From NCBI GenBank assembly GCA_002897695.1, contig BDTG01000043.1, positions 112,054 to 176,053 of the forward strand: a stretch of DNA of 64,000 nt. The letters are read 5' to 3'. The DNA comes from a bacterium BMS3Abin14 (GTDB taxonomy: Bacteria > BMS3Abin14). The notes under the pieces are model-generated. The model had not been told where the DNA came from. It saw only the letters and a list, made by a program, of their open reading frames with translations, and did not search any database. Below, piece after piece: positions 26,780-35,252 of the stretch; the stretch's first letter is position 1; each line of letters opens with the position of its first letter. A program made the translations under genes and the position numbers.

Positions 26780-27058
26780 TCAGGAGTCAACCCTGTCCCT
26801 GAGTTCCTTCCCCGCTTTGAAATAGGGTACGCGTTTGGAATCCACGTGGACCTTTTCTCCGGTTTTGGGGTTGCGTCCATCCCTGGCGCGCCTCTCCTTA
26901 ACCTTAAAACTACCAAACCCCCTCAGTTCAACTTTGTCACCCCGGGCCAGCGAGTCGGAAATACTTTTCAGGAAGATATTTACGATTAACTCAGCTTCCC
27001 TTTTGGTCAGAACACCAATATGTTCCACAAGAGCTTCAACCAGCCCAGCCTTGGTCAT
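26780..27058 (-). CDS. ihfB: Integration host factor beta-type DNA-bending protein
   Basis: HU/IHF superfamily protein of 92 residues, more like IHF beta than HU: it begins MTKAGLVEALVEHIGVLTK and has KVELRGFGSFKVKERRAR and GRNPKTGEKVHVDSKRVPYF. IHF bends DNA sharply at specific sites as a heterodimer. The alpha partner is not next to it. It follows sppA at 136 bases and probably has its own or a shared transcript. Confidence 0.85.
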   Translation of the reverse strand: MTKAGLVEALVEHIGVLTKREAELIVNIFLKSISDSLARGDKVELRGFGSFKVKERRARDGRNPKTGEKVHVDSKRVPYFKAGKELRDRVDS

Positions 27059-27194
27059 ACTCCCTCCTTAAACAAGTAGGCAACCCCATTCAACCAGGAA
27101 GCAAACCCCCCAAATGCTCCTGACCTTCCCTGCGGGTTCATCAACACCGAAAAGGCTAAACAAATTTATGTTAAAAGTCAAGAGCTTAGCAACA

Positions 27195-28097
27195 TTAAAA
27201 CGCTCTCCAAAGTTGAAGAAATCGGCTGTTTTTTCCGGCAGTGCCTCCCATCTGGGCCCAGCCCAGCGTTGCGGCCTCCATCTGATCTGCAAATGCACTC
27301 CCAAAAAGGACGGCCAAAAGGCCTTTTCTCCGCTTTTCCGGTTCCAGGATTTCAGCCGGCACCTTGGGCAACCCTGCGAGTTCGGCAGCTTTTTCCAGGG
27401 CCACGTTAATGTTTCCCAGTTCGTCAACAAGCCCGAGGCCAAGGGCCTGGCGTCCGGTAAAGACCCTCCCGTCAAGGTAGGGGTTAATCTTTTCGAACTC
27501 AACCGGACGTCCGGCCACCACAGCCTCAACAAACTGTTCGCGGACATCCTTCACCATTTCGGTCAGGAGTGTCCTTTCCTCTTCCGTCAATTCCCTGAAA
27601 GGAGACCCCATGTCCTTGTGAAGCCCGCTTTTGATAGTCTCGGTTCTGATCCCGAGCTTTCCAAAGAGTTTCTCCATATTGGTGAACTCCATGATCACAC
27701 CGATGCTTCCGGTGATGGTTCCCGGGTTCGCAACAATCCAGTCGGAAGCACAACTCAGGTAATAACCTCCTGAGGCGGCTACTGTTCCCATCGACACAAC
27801 CAGGGGCTTTTTTTCCTTGAGCTTGAGAAGCTCATCATAAAGTTCCTGTGTCGGAGCGACGGCTCCACCGGGGCTGTCGATCCTCAGGACGACACCCTTG
27901 ACTCGATCGTTGGTCCGAAAGGACTTTACCTGCTCCATGTACCAGTCCACGTCCGTAATAACGCCCTCAACACGAAGCAGGCCGAGGGTGTCTCCAGCGA
28001 AAGCATCCGGGAAATCCCGGTGGAAAATCCCCACGACAAAAGCCATAATGATAACCAGGGCCGCTACAAGGATAATTGTTTTAAGTCCTTTGCTCAT
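27195..28097 (-). CDS. sppA: Signal peptide peptidase SppA (short form)
   Basis: Membrane serine protease of 300 residues, the short (SppA 36K) type, that degrades cleaved signal peptides. There is an N-terminal membrane helix (IILVAALVIIMAFVVGIF), RIDSPGGAVAPTQELYDELL, and the nucleophile region VAASGGYYLSCASDWIVA followed by TGSIGVIMEF. A Lys general base is expected near KSGLHKDMGSPFR. The gene lies between the rpsA terminator and ihfB. Confidence 0.92.
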   Translation of the reverse strand: MSKGLKTIILVAALVIIMAFVVGIFHRDFPDAFAGDTLGLLRVEGVITDVDWYMEQVKSFRTNDRVKGVVLRIDSPGGAVAPTQELYDELLKLKEKKPLVVSMGTVAASGGYYLSCASDWIVANPGTITGSIGVIMEFTNMEKLFGKLGIRTETIKSGLHKDMGSPFRELTEEERTLLTEMVKDVREQFVEAVVAGRPVEFEKINPYLDGRVFTGRQALGLGLVDELGNINVALEKAAELAGLPKVPAEILEPEKRRKGLLAVLFGSAFADQMEAATLGWAQMGGTAGKNSRFLQLWRAF

Positions 28098-28170
28098 GTT
28101 TTTCTCCCTGAACCTTCTGCAGAATCAACCAGGCTACAGGCCGGGTACGCACAACCCGGATGAACCAAAA

Positions 28171-28222
28171 ATAAAAAAAGGCCGTGACACCCTTTCCACT
28201 GCTATGGAGTCCACGGCCTTAA
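28171..28222 (-). terminator. Hairpin terminator after rpsA
   Basis: Nine-base arms AAGGCCGTG (28178-28186) and CACGGCCTT (28212-28220) with a 25-base loop, followed on the minus strand by a run of seven T. It lies about 20 bases beyond the rpsA stop and closes the long aromatic/isoprenoid/translation transcript. Confidence 0.75.
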
Positions 28223-28242
28223 TAGCGATAATTACAGGGCGG

Positions 28243-30282
28243 TCAGGCCTTTCCGGACTCCCCTTCCCCACTTTTGTCAGCCTCTCCACCATCCTCCGCA
28301 TCTGCAGCAACATCGTCGGAAGAGAGATCAGCCTGGGCTTCTTCGGAAGGGGGTTCGGCCTGTTCTTCGTCGGAAGAGAGATCAGCCCGGGCTTCTTCGG
28401 AAGGAGGTTCGACCTGCTCCTCATCGGAAGAGAGATCAGTCTGATCCATCTGGGCTGCCAGGGAGGCTCCCAGTATGTCTCCAAGTGTTCCACCACCCTC
28501 ACTGTTGTTGTTCAGATAGGAGGAATACTTCCCGGCGGAAGACCCTTCCTGCGCCGCCGTAATACTCAGGCTGACCTTTCGCTCATCGGAATCCAGACTC
28601 AAGATCTTGACTTTCACCTCGGAATCCGGAGGGTATGCCTCCGCAGCGCTCTGTCCATCTTCAAGGCCCATCTCGGAGACGTGGATCAAACCCTCAATGC
28701 CTTCCATTAACTGCACGAACGTTCCGAAATCAGCGTGGCTTACAACCTTGCCGGTGAGAATGGACCCGACCGGATACGTCGAACCGATCTGCTCCCAGGG
28801 ATTCGTGCTAAGTTGTTTAAGCCCGAGGGAGAGCCTTTCTCTGGTTTTATCGACACTGAGCACCACGACCTTTACGGGATCACCCTTCTTGACGACCTCA
28901 GAGGGATGGTTGATTTTCCTGGTCCAGGACATGTCACTGACATGGATGAGTCCGTCAATTCCTTCCTCGAGCCCCACAAAAGCCCCGAAATCGGTAAGCG
29001 TCCTCACTTTACCCTCAATTATGCTCCCTGGAGGATAATGCTCCGCGACGACATCCCATGGGTTGGGCTCAACCTGTTTCATGCCAAGAGAAATCCTGCG
29101 GTTATCCTTGTCGAAATTCAGGACCTGGGTCTCGACAAGATCACCGACATCCACAAGCTTCGAAGGATGCTTGACCCTACGGTTCCATGTCATCTCCGAG
29201 ATGTGGACCAGGCCCTCGACCCCATCTTCAAGCTTAACGAAAGCGCCGTAATCGGTAATGCTTACAACCGTGCCGCTAACCCTGGCGCCAATCGGATACC
29301 TGTCGGAGACCAATTCCCACGGATCCTCGGTCAACTGTTTCATCCCGAGGGATACCCGTTCCTTTTCGCGGTCGAACTTCAGGACTTTAACGTTCACGGT
29401 GTCCCCCACGGTTATAATTTCCGAGGGATGCTGGAGACGGCCCCACGACAGGTCGGTGATATGGAGGAGACCGTCGATACCACCGAGGTCGATAAAAGCG
29501 CCGTAATCGGTGATGTTTTTTACGACCCCTTCCATCACGCTGCCTTCTTCGAGGACTTTCAGCGTTTCCTCTTTCTTGCTTTCCCTTTCGTCCTCCAGGA
29601 GGACTCTTCGTGAGAGAACGACATTGCCTCGACGCGGGTTGAATTTAATGATCTTGAAGAAGAATTCCTCGCCGACCAGGCGATCCAGATTCCTGATGGG
29701 CCGAATGTCCACCTGAGACCCCGGCAGGAAAGCCTTAACACCAATGTCAACAGTCAGGCCGCCCTTGATCCTCGATATTATCTTGCCGCTGACAGGTTTG
29801 TTATCGTCATAGGCCTTTCCAATATCGTTCCAGACCTTCATCTTGTCGGCCTTCTCTTTGGAAAGGTAGATCAGCCCCTCGGCATCCTCCTTCTTCTCGA
29901 GAAAAACCTCCACCTCATCACCGACTCCAACGGTTAGCTCACCGTTTTCATCCTCAAACTGTTTCCTTGGGATCATTCCTTCGGATTTATACCCGACATC
30001 CACGAGAACACCATCATCCGTGATCCCGATGACGGAACCGCTTACGACCTCCCGTTCCTTGAGGTCCTTGATGCTTGCCTCATAGAGTTTTGCAAAATCT
30101 TCCTCTTCCTCGTAATCATCGTCCTCAATCTCGTCGCTTACATCGTCCTCAATTTCGACGCTTCCATCGTCCTCGACACCAACGATTACCTCCACAACCT
30201 CGGCACTGACACTGACAGGTTCCCTCGACGCTTCATCGTCGTTTTCCTCACCTGTGAGGGAATTTTTCTCTTCGATAATCAT
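28243..30282 (-). CDS. rpsA: 30S ribosomal protein S1, six S1 domains with acidic tails
   Basis: S1 of 679 residues, longer than the usual 560 or so. Six S1 RNA-binding domains are visible, for example GVLVDVGYKSEGMIP, GGLTVDIGVKAFLPGS, DYGAFIDLGGIDGLLHI, DYGAFVKLEDGVEGLVHI, DFGAFVGLEEGIDGLIHV and DFGTFVQLMEGIEGLIHV. Before them is an acidic N-terminal extension of about 65 residues. After them is an acidic tail built of an 18-residue tandem repeat (unit starts DLSSDEEQ). The gene follows ispH by 147 bases and ends at a hairpin terminator. Start is ATG at 30282 after GGAGGAA. Confidence 0.95.
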   Translation of the reverse strand: MIIEEKNSLTGEENDDEASREPVSVSAEVVEVIVGVEDDGSVEIEDDVSDEIEDDDYEEEEDFAKLYEASIKDLKEREVVSGSVIGITDDGVLVDVGYKSEGMIPRKQFEDENGELTVGVGDEVEVFLEKKEDAEGLIYLSKEKADKMKVWNDIGKAYDDNKPVSGKIISRIKGGLTVDIGVKAFLPGSQVDIRPIRNLDRLVGEEFFFKIIKFNPRRGNVVLSRRVLLEDERESKKEETLKVLEEGSVMEGVVKNITDYGAFIDLGGIDGLLHITDLSWGRLQHPSEIITVGDTVNVKVLKFDREKERVSLGMKQLTEDPWELVSDRYPIGARVSGTVVSITDYGAFVKLEDGVEGLVHISEMTWNRRVKHPSKLVDVGDLVETQVLNFDKDNRRISLGMKQVEPNPWDVVAEHYPPGSIIEGKVRTLTDFGAFVGLEEGIDGLIHVSDMSWTRKINHPSEVVKKGDPVKVVVLSVDKTRERLSLGLKQLSTNPWEQIGSTYPVGSILTGKVVSHADFGTFVQLMEGIEGLIHVSEMGLEDGQSAAEAYPPDSEVKVKILSLDSDERKVSLSITAAQEGSSAGKYSSYLNNNSEGGGTLGDILGASLAAQMDQTDLSSDEEQVEPPSEEARADLSSDEEQAEPPSEEAQADLSSDDVAADAEDGGEADKSGEGESGKA
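28316..28441 (-). repeat. 54-bp tandem repeat inside rpsA
   Basis: The word TCGGAAGAGAGATCAG begins at 28316, 28370 and 28424, so the period is 54 bases and slightly more than two units are present. It encodes the 18-residue acidic, Pro- and Ser-containing repeat in the S1 tail. Copies differ by a few bases. Confidence 0.85.
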
Positions 30283-30429
30283 ACTTTAGTATTCCTCCTT
30301 AGTATTTTATTCTGAACGGTTGCGAATTATCCTACATTTGATATACCATGTCAATCGCAATAAACGCCGGGAACACTGCTTCCAGCAGCATCCGACGGCG
30401 CCTCGTTGCTGCGATGACCTCCGGACGTT

Positions 30430-31275
30430 CTATCCAGGAGATTTCTTCAGGGTACCGACGACATCGTCGATAACCCAGCCTGGGGTGGAAGCGCCCGCCG
30501 TCACACCAACCTTCGAGCCCGGGTGTATCCCCAGGGCAGCTATCTCTTCCGCGCTTTCAATCTGGTGGGTCCTTGGACACTCCTCGGTCGCTGCCTCCGT
30601 GAGCCTCGCAGTGTTAGCGCTGTTTCTGCCGCCCACAACGATCATGACATCCACCTTCCCGGCCATATCCCGCACCTGCTTTCTTCTCGCGTCGGTGGTC
30701 TGGCAGGTGGTTCTGAAGACCTTGATCTCCTTGCAGATCCCAACGCAGTAGGAAGCGACACGCTGCAGGTTCTCCAGGGCATGTGTCGTCTGGGCGACAA
30801 TGCCGACTCTGGACTTTATGCCTGGATTTTCTTTAAGTTCCTGGACGCTTTTGGCCACCAGACTGTCCGCGGGGGCAAAACTAAGGATAGCTTTTACCTC
30901 CGGATGGTCGGCCTGGCCCACAATGAGGATCTGGTAATTTTCGCCGGCAAGGGTTTCCACTCTTTCCTTTAGCCTGTTGACGAAGGGACAGGTGGCGTCA
31001 ACCACATTGAGGCCCTTCAACCTCGCCATCTCGATAACACCCTTCTGTGCACCATGGGAACGGATAATAACGGTTCCTCTCTCAATATCGTCCAGATTTT
31101 CCGCCATCAGCAACCCCATGGCCTCGAGCCGCTGCACCTCCTGTGGATTATGGATGATGGGACCAAGCGTATAAACCGGTTTCGGGCCCTTTTCAAGCGC
31201 CGAAACGGCTATTTCCACAGCCCTCTCCACACCGAAGCAAAACCCGGCTGTTTCCGCCAGAATAATCTCACTCAC
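30430..31275 (-). CDS. ispH: 4-hydroxy-3-methylbut-2-enyl diphosphate reductase
   Basis: Last enzyme of the MEP isoprenoid pathway, an iron-sulfur protein making IPP and DMAPP. I choose GTG at 31275, giving 281 residues that start just ahead of ETAGFCFGVERAV; the frame continues upstream to 31314 but that part lies in an intergenic repeat. The three cluster cysteines are visible in GFCFGV, VDATCPFVN and FRTTCQTTDARR. The aroA-cmk-ispH-rpsA order is characteristic of deltaproteobacteria and Clostridia. Confidence 0.94.
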   Translation of the reverse strand: MSEIILAETAGFCFGVERAVEIAVSALEKGPKPVYTLGPIIHNPQEVQRLEAMGLLMAENLDDIERGTVIIRSHGAQKGVIEMARLKGLNVVDATCPFVNRLKERVETLAGENYQILIVGQADHPEVKAILSFAPADSLVAKSVQELKENPGIKSRVGIVAQTTHALENLQRVASYCVGICKEIKVFRTTCQTTDARRKQVRDMAGKVDVMIVVGGRNSANTARLTEAATEECPRTHQIESAEEIAALGIHPGSKVGVTAGASTPGWVIDDVVGTLKKSPG

Positions 31276-31290
31276 CCTGGTTCTCCCATT

Positions 31291-31345
31291 CTTGACGGGT
31301 CGTAAAAAGTCCACCTGTCTGCGTGCGACGCACAGGCAGGTTCAC
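31291..31345 (-). repeat. Hairpin repeat, copy 3, with adjoining GC-rich dyad
   Basis: On the minus strand CAGGTGGACTTTTTACGACC is a diverged copy of the GATGGACTTTTTGCG element. It is preceded by an imperfect 12-base dyad, CCTGCCTGTGCG and CACGCAGACAGG, separated by three bases. It fills the 66-base gap between cmk and ispH. Confidence 0.5.
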
Positions 31346-32016
31346 GGCTTTTTCTCCAATTCCTTAACCCGTCTGAAAAGAAGGTCCACGACCTCATCCG
31401 GGGACATGTCGGTTGTGTCCACAACGACGGCATCATCCGCGAGTCTGAGAGGAGAGTCGGCCCGTGTGGAATCGTTGTGGTCGCGCTCCCGCATATCCTC
31501 TTCAACTTTATCCAGCGAATCCCTTGCTTCCGGTCCACCGAGTTCAAGCCAGCGTCTTAGCGCCCTTTCCCCGACGGATGCGTCGAGGTAAAATTTGGCC
31601 CGGGTGTCGGGGAATACGACTGTTCCCATATCCCTGCCCTCAGCCACCATGCCGCCACAGCTTCCCATTTCCCGTTGAAGGCGGACCATGTGACGCCTGA
31701 CGGAACTGACCCCGGACACGGCAGATGACGCGAGGCTCATCTCGGGGCTTCGGATAAGTTCAGAAACATCCTCCCCGTCCAGGTTCACCTTAATTCCGGA
31801 CCCGGTGTCGACAAGTTTGATGCGTATCCTGTCGCAAAGAGCGTCGAGGGCAATTTCATCTTCCATTTCCACGCCGCTCCTGATCGCAGCCAGCGCGACC
31901 GTCCGGTACATCGCCCCCGTATCGAGGTGAACGTACCCCAGACGCTTCGCCAACTCACGGGAAACGGTGCTCTTCCCCGCTCCGGACGGTCCATCAATGG
32001 CGACAATCTGCTTCAC
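31342..32016 (-). CDS. cmk: Cytidylate kinase
   Basis: Phosphorylates CMP and dCMP with ATP, 224 residues. P-loop IDGPSGAGKSTVSREL, then YVHLDTGAMYRTVALAA and GRDMGTVVFPDTRAKFYLDA are normal for Cmk. The start is GTG one base after the aroA stop (TGAGGTG), which points to translational coupling. It is part of the pheA-to-rpsA run. Confidence 0.95.
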   Translation of the reverse strand: MKQIVAIDGPSGAGKSTVSRELAKRLGYVHLDTGAMYRTVALAAIRSGVEMEDEIALDALCDRIRIKLVDTGSGIKVNLDGEDVSELIRSPEMSLASSAVSGVSSVRRHMVRLQREMGSCGGMVAEGRDMGTVVFPDTRAKFYLDASVGERALRRWLELGGPEARDSLDKVEEDMRERDHNDSTRADSPLRLADDAVVVDTTDMSPDEVVDLLFRRVKELEKKP

Positions 32017-32017
32017 C

Positions 32018-33379
32018 TCAGTCGACCCCGCTCAATGCCGGGAAATTACCTCGTTCCGCCGAAGGTTCAGAGACCAGTGATCCGGAAGAGAGGGCATTGA
32101 GTACGTCGGGAAAGCTTCCAAAAGAAGTAGCGACGCATTGGATGTCGGAAACCCTGCTCGCTTCTCCCGCGAGGAGGGCAAGGATAGCGGATGCCATGGC
32201 AATGCGGTGATCTCCACCACTGACAAAATCAGCTCCCCTGATTGCCCCACCTCCCTCGACGATAAAGCCGTCATCAAGTTCCCGGGCCTTTACCCCGGTC
32301 TGCTGAAGCATTCTCACCGTGCCGGTGATCCTGTCGGATTCCTTGAACCTCAATTCCCCGGCGCCCCGGATCTCGGTAACCCCATCGGCGGCGGCAGCCG
32401 CTACCGCAACCAGGGGGAGTTCATCTATAATACTGGGGACCCACTCAATCGGGACCTTGAACCCCTTCAGACGCGCTGTCCCGCGAACCCTGATATCCGC
32501 CACCGGTTCAACTTCCCAGGGACGGTCATCGATTTCCACGTCGGCTCCCATTGCGCTTAACAGACGGACAATTCCGGTCCGGGTCGGGTTGACTCCGACG
32601 TTCCTGATCGTGATGTCAGAACCGCTGATTATGGCCCCGGCTACGAGAAAAAATGCAGCGGACGAGATATCCCCGGGAACGGCTATTTCGCATGGGGAGA
32701 GGCTCTGTCCCCCCTGCATAATGGTGGAGCTTCCCCCGCTGGCTAAGTCCTCGGTGAAGAGATCCACCCCCATGCTCTTGAGCATCCTTCCGGTATGATC
32801 CCGGCTGAGGACAGGCTCCCTGAAAATTGTCGTTCCACCGGCCTGAAGACCCGCAAGAAGAACGCATGTTTTAACCTGGGCGCTTGAAACCGGGGATACG
32901 GTTTCAACCCCCTTCAGGCTGCCGCCGCGAATTACCAGCGGCAGAAGCCGTCCCCCATCCCGCCCGTCGATGACGGCCCCCATTTTCCTTAGCGGGTCTG
33001 TGATGCGTCCCATGGGGCGCCGTCGTAGAGAGGAATCCCCTGTCAACACGGACAGGAACGGGCATCCGGCCAGGAGGCCGGCCAGGAGTCTGACGCCGGT
33101 GCCGGAATTCCCCAGGTCAAGTACGTTGTCCGGTTCCGAAAGACCGTTCGGCCCGCGGCCGCGGATGAGTACCACATCTCCGTCGGATTTGACATCCACG
33201 CCAAGGGATCGGATCGCGTCGAGAGTATTGTCGGTATCTTCCGCTCTCAGGAACCCTGAAACAACGGTTTCCCCGACGGAAACGGCGCCCAGAATATAGG
33301 CCCTGTGGGTGACGGATTTATCCCCCGGGACATGGATTTCGCCAGATAGAGGCCCGGACGGAGATATGACCCATCTCAC
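32018..33379 (-). CDS. aroA: 3-phosphoshikimate 1-carboxyvinyltransferase (EPSP synthase)
   Basis: Shikimate-pathway enzyme that joins PEP to shikimate-3-phosphate, 453 residues. The PEP/S3P-binding N terminus reads SGEIHVPGDKSVTHRAYILG, then LDLGNSGTGVRLLAGLLAG and RRRPMGRITDPLRKMGA. The C terminus has FKESDRITGTVRML and GGDHRIAMASAIL. The start is GTG at 33379 overlapping the tyrA stop (GTGA), with AGGGAG upstream; a longer frame to 33538 is antisense-free but lies inside tyrA and is rejected. Confidence 0.95.
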   Translation of the reverse strand: MRWVISPSGPLSGEIHVPGDKSVTHRAYILGAVSVGETVVSGFLRAEDTDNTLDAIRSLGVDVKSDGDVVLIRGRGPNGLSEPDNVLDLGNSGTGVRLLAGLLAGCPFLSVLTGDSSLRRRPMGRITDPLRKMGAVIDGRDGGRLLPLVIRGGSLKGVETVSPVSSAQVKTCVLLAGLQAGGTTIFREPVLSRDHTGRMLKSMGVDLFTEDLASGGSSTIMQGGQSLSPCEIAVPGDISSAAFFLVAGAIISGSDITIRNVGVNPTRTGIVRLLSAMGADVEIDDRPWEVEPVADIRVRGTARLKGFKVPIEWVPSIIDELPLVAVAAAAADGVTEIRGAGELRFKESDRITGTVRMLQQTGVKARELDDGFIVEGGGAIRGADFVSGGDHRIAMASAILALLAGEASRVSDIQCVATSFGSFPDVLNALSSGSLVSEPSAERGNFPALSGVD

Positions 33380-34239
33380 TTCATCTCCCTCCTGGCAGCG
33401 GCTATACGACGAAAAGTATCCTCCAGCCTGTCGTGATCGCCGGATTCGACAGCTTTGTAGATTTTGTCGATGCTCGCCCGAAATCCGCTCAGCGCCTCCA
33501 GGAGAAGGCTCCTGTTTGCCACCGCGATATCCGCCCACATCCTGGGACTGCTTGCAGCCACCCGTGTAAAGTCTCTCAGTCCGCCGCCGGAGAAGGAAAC
33601 CCAGGAGCGGTCCTTCTCCAGGACAGCGTCAACGATGCCGTAGGCCGCCATGTGAGGAAGGTGACTGACCCAGGCAAAGACGGAATCGTGGTATTCCGGA
33701 TCCATAATTTCCACCCTGGCGCCCACTCCCCTCCACATCGCCGACACGGGGACGATATCAGGATCGTTCTCCACAACGGGTGTAATTATCGTTCGCGCCC
33801 CGCGAAACAGCCCCTGCCGGGCAGCATCAGGGCCCGATCTTTCATCCCCGGCAATGGGATGCGCAGGAACGAAGCCATAGTCCGCACCGCGCTCTTTCGA
33901 CTTCAGATAGGCCTTGACAAGGGGGGTCTTCACGCTCCCCACATCGGTAACCAGCGTGCCAGCATCGAAACCTTCTCCAAGGACCTCCACGAGGTTCAGG
34001 ACCGGGATGGCGAGGATAACCAGATCGCACATACGGAAATTTTCCCGGGTTGGCTGAAGGTGTTCGTCCAGGATCCCCATATCGATGGCCATCCGGAGTG
34101 AACGCGGATCACTATCGCTGCCGACTATTGTCCCGGCCAGGCCGTTGGCGCGCAGATCGAGCGCCAGCGAACCGCCGATCAGGCCGGTTCCCAGCAGGTA
34201 AATCCGGTCGAACCGGATATCGTCGGAGCGCCCCTTCAA
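33376..34239 (-). CDS. tyrA: Prephenate/arogenate dehydrogenase
   Basis: NAD(P)-dependent dehydrogenase of tyrosine synthesis, 287 residues. The Rossmann motif is YLLGTGLIGGSLALDLR, followed by VILAIPVLNLVEVLGE, TDVGSVKTPLV and the catalytic-region PAHPIAGDERSGPDAA. The start is probably TTG at 34239 overlapping the aroF stop (TTGA) with AGGGA upstream; a frame to 34329 exists inside aroF. Chorismate mutase is not fused. Confidence 0.9.
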   Translation of the reverse strand: MKGRSDDIRFDRIYLLGTGLIGGSLALDLRANGLAGTIVGSDSDPRSLRMAIDMGILDEHLQPTRENFRMCDLVILAIPVLNLVEVLGEGFDAGTLVTDVGSVKTPLVKAYLKSKERGADYGFVPAHPIAGDERSGPDAARQGLFRGARTIITPVVENDPDIVPVSAMWRGVGARVEIMDPEYHDSVFAWVSHLPHMAAYGIVDAVLEKDRSWVSFSGGGLRDFTRVAASSPRMWADIAVANRSLLLEALSGFRASIDKIYKAVESGDHDRLEDTFRRIAAARREMK

Positions 34240-35249
34240 ATTTCCCTGCCCACTACCCTCGCAATTTCCCCCATCCTCACCATGAGATCGGCAAATTCCG
34301 TCAGTCTGAGGGATTGGGTACCATCGCAAAGCGCCTCTTCCGGGTTCTGATGGACCTCTATAATAAGCCCGTCCGCACCGGCAGCCACCGCGGCCAACGA
34401 CATGGGGGGCACAAGATCCGTCCTGCCCACGGCATGGCTGGGATCCACGATAATGGGCAGATGGCTCATGGATTTGACGAGCGGCACAGCGGAAAGATCA
34501 AGGGTATTCCTGGTCTCGGTTTCGAAGGTCCGCACTCCTCTCTCGCAGAGGATTACGTCCATGTTTCCCTGGTCCAGAATATATTCGGCGGACATGAGAA
34601 ACTCTTTCACGGTGGCCGAGAGCCCCCTCTTCAGAAGTACGGGTTTGTCAAACTTGCCTACCTCCTTGAGAAGGGAGAAGTTCGACATATTTCTGGCGCC
34701 GATCTGGATAAGATCCGCGTAGCGGTAAACCAGGTCGGCGTCACGGGGATCCATGAGCTCCGTAACGACAGCCAGCCCGGTCTCCCTGCTCGCCTCTGCG
34801 AGATACTTGAGCCCCTCCTCTCCCAGACCCTGGAATGAATAGGGCGACGAGCGGGGTTTGAAAGCGCCGCCCCTGAGGAAGGTGCCGCCGGCCTCTTTAA
34901 CGGCCCTGGCCACCGTCAACAGCCCGTCACGGTCCTCAACACTGCATGGCCCCGCCATGATCTGAATCTTCTTGCCTCCCACGGCGACCCCACGGACCCG
35001 GATCACGGAATTTTCATTCTGAAAATCACGGCTGGCCAGCTTGAACGGTTTGAGAATGGGGAGGATCTTTTCAACGGCCGGATAGGCGGCCAGGGAGGCC
35101 TCCCTGAGGATTCTTTCGTCGCCGATTGCGCCGATAATGGTCCTCTCCTCACCCATGGAGAGATGAACCTTCAATCCTTTTTCCTTCAGCTTCTGCTCGA
35201 CATAATCTATGTCTGCCTGTGTTGATCCGGGTTTAAGTACGATAATCAT
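34236..35249 (-). CDS. aroF: 3-deoxy-7-phosphoheptulonate synthase (type I beta)
   Basis: DAHP synthase, the first step of the shikimate pathway, 337 residues. It has the N-terminal ferredoxin-like regulatory domain (MIIVLKPGSTQADIDYVEQK) seen in Thermotoga and Bacillus-type enzymes, then the barrel with IQIMAGPCSVEDRDGL, LRGGAFKPRSSPYSFQGLG, PVLLKRGLSATVKEF and PIIVDPSHAVGR. The regulatory domain suggests feedback control by Tyr or Phe (family knowledge). It begins 3 bases after hisC. Confidence 0.95.
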   Translation of the reverse strand: MIIVLKPGSTQADIDYVEQKLKEKGLKVHLSMGEERTIIGAIGDERILREASLAAYPAVEKILPILKPFKLASRDFQNENSVIRVRGVAVGGKKIQIMAGPCSVEDRDGLLTVARAVKEAGGTFLRGGAFKPRSSPYSFQGLGEEGLKYLAEASRETGLAVVTELMDPRDADLVYRYADLIQIGARNMSNFSLLKEVGKFDKPVLLKRGLSATVKEFLMSAEYILDQGNMDVILCERGVRTFETETRNTLDLSAVPLVKSMSHLPIIVDPSHAVGRTDLVPPMSLAAVAAGADGLIIEVHQNPEEALCDGTQSLRLTEFADLMVRMGEIARVVGREI

Positions 35250-35252
35250 TTT

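Noticed and set aside
28316-28441. Tandem repeat considered as a CRISPR array
   Set aside because: It is a 54-bp in-frame coding repeat without spacers; no CRISPR array or cas gene is seen anywhere in the window.
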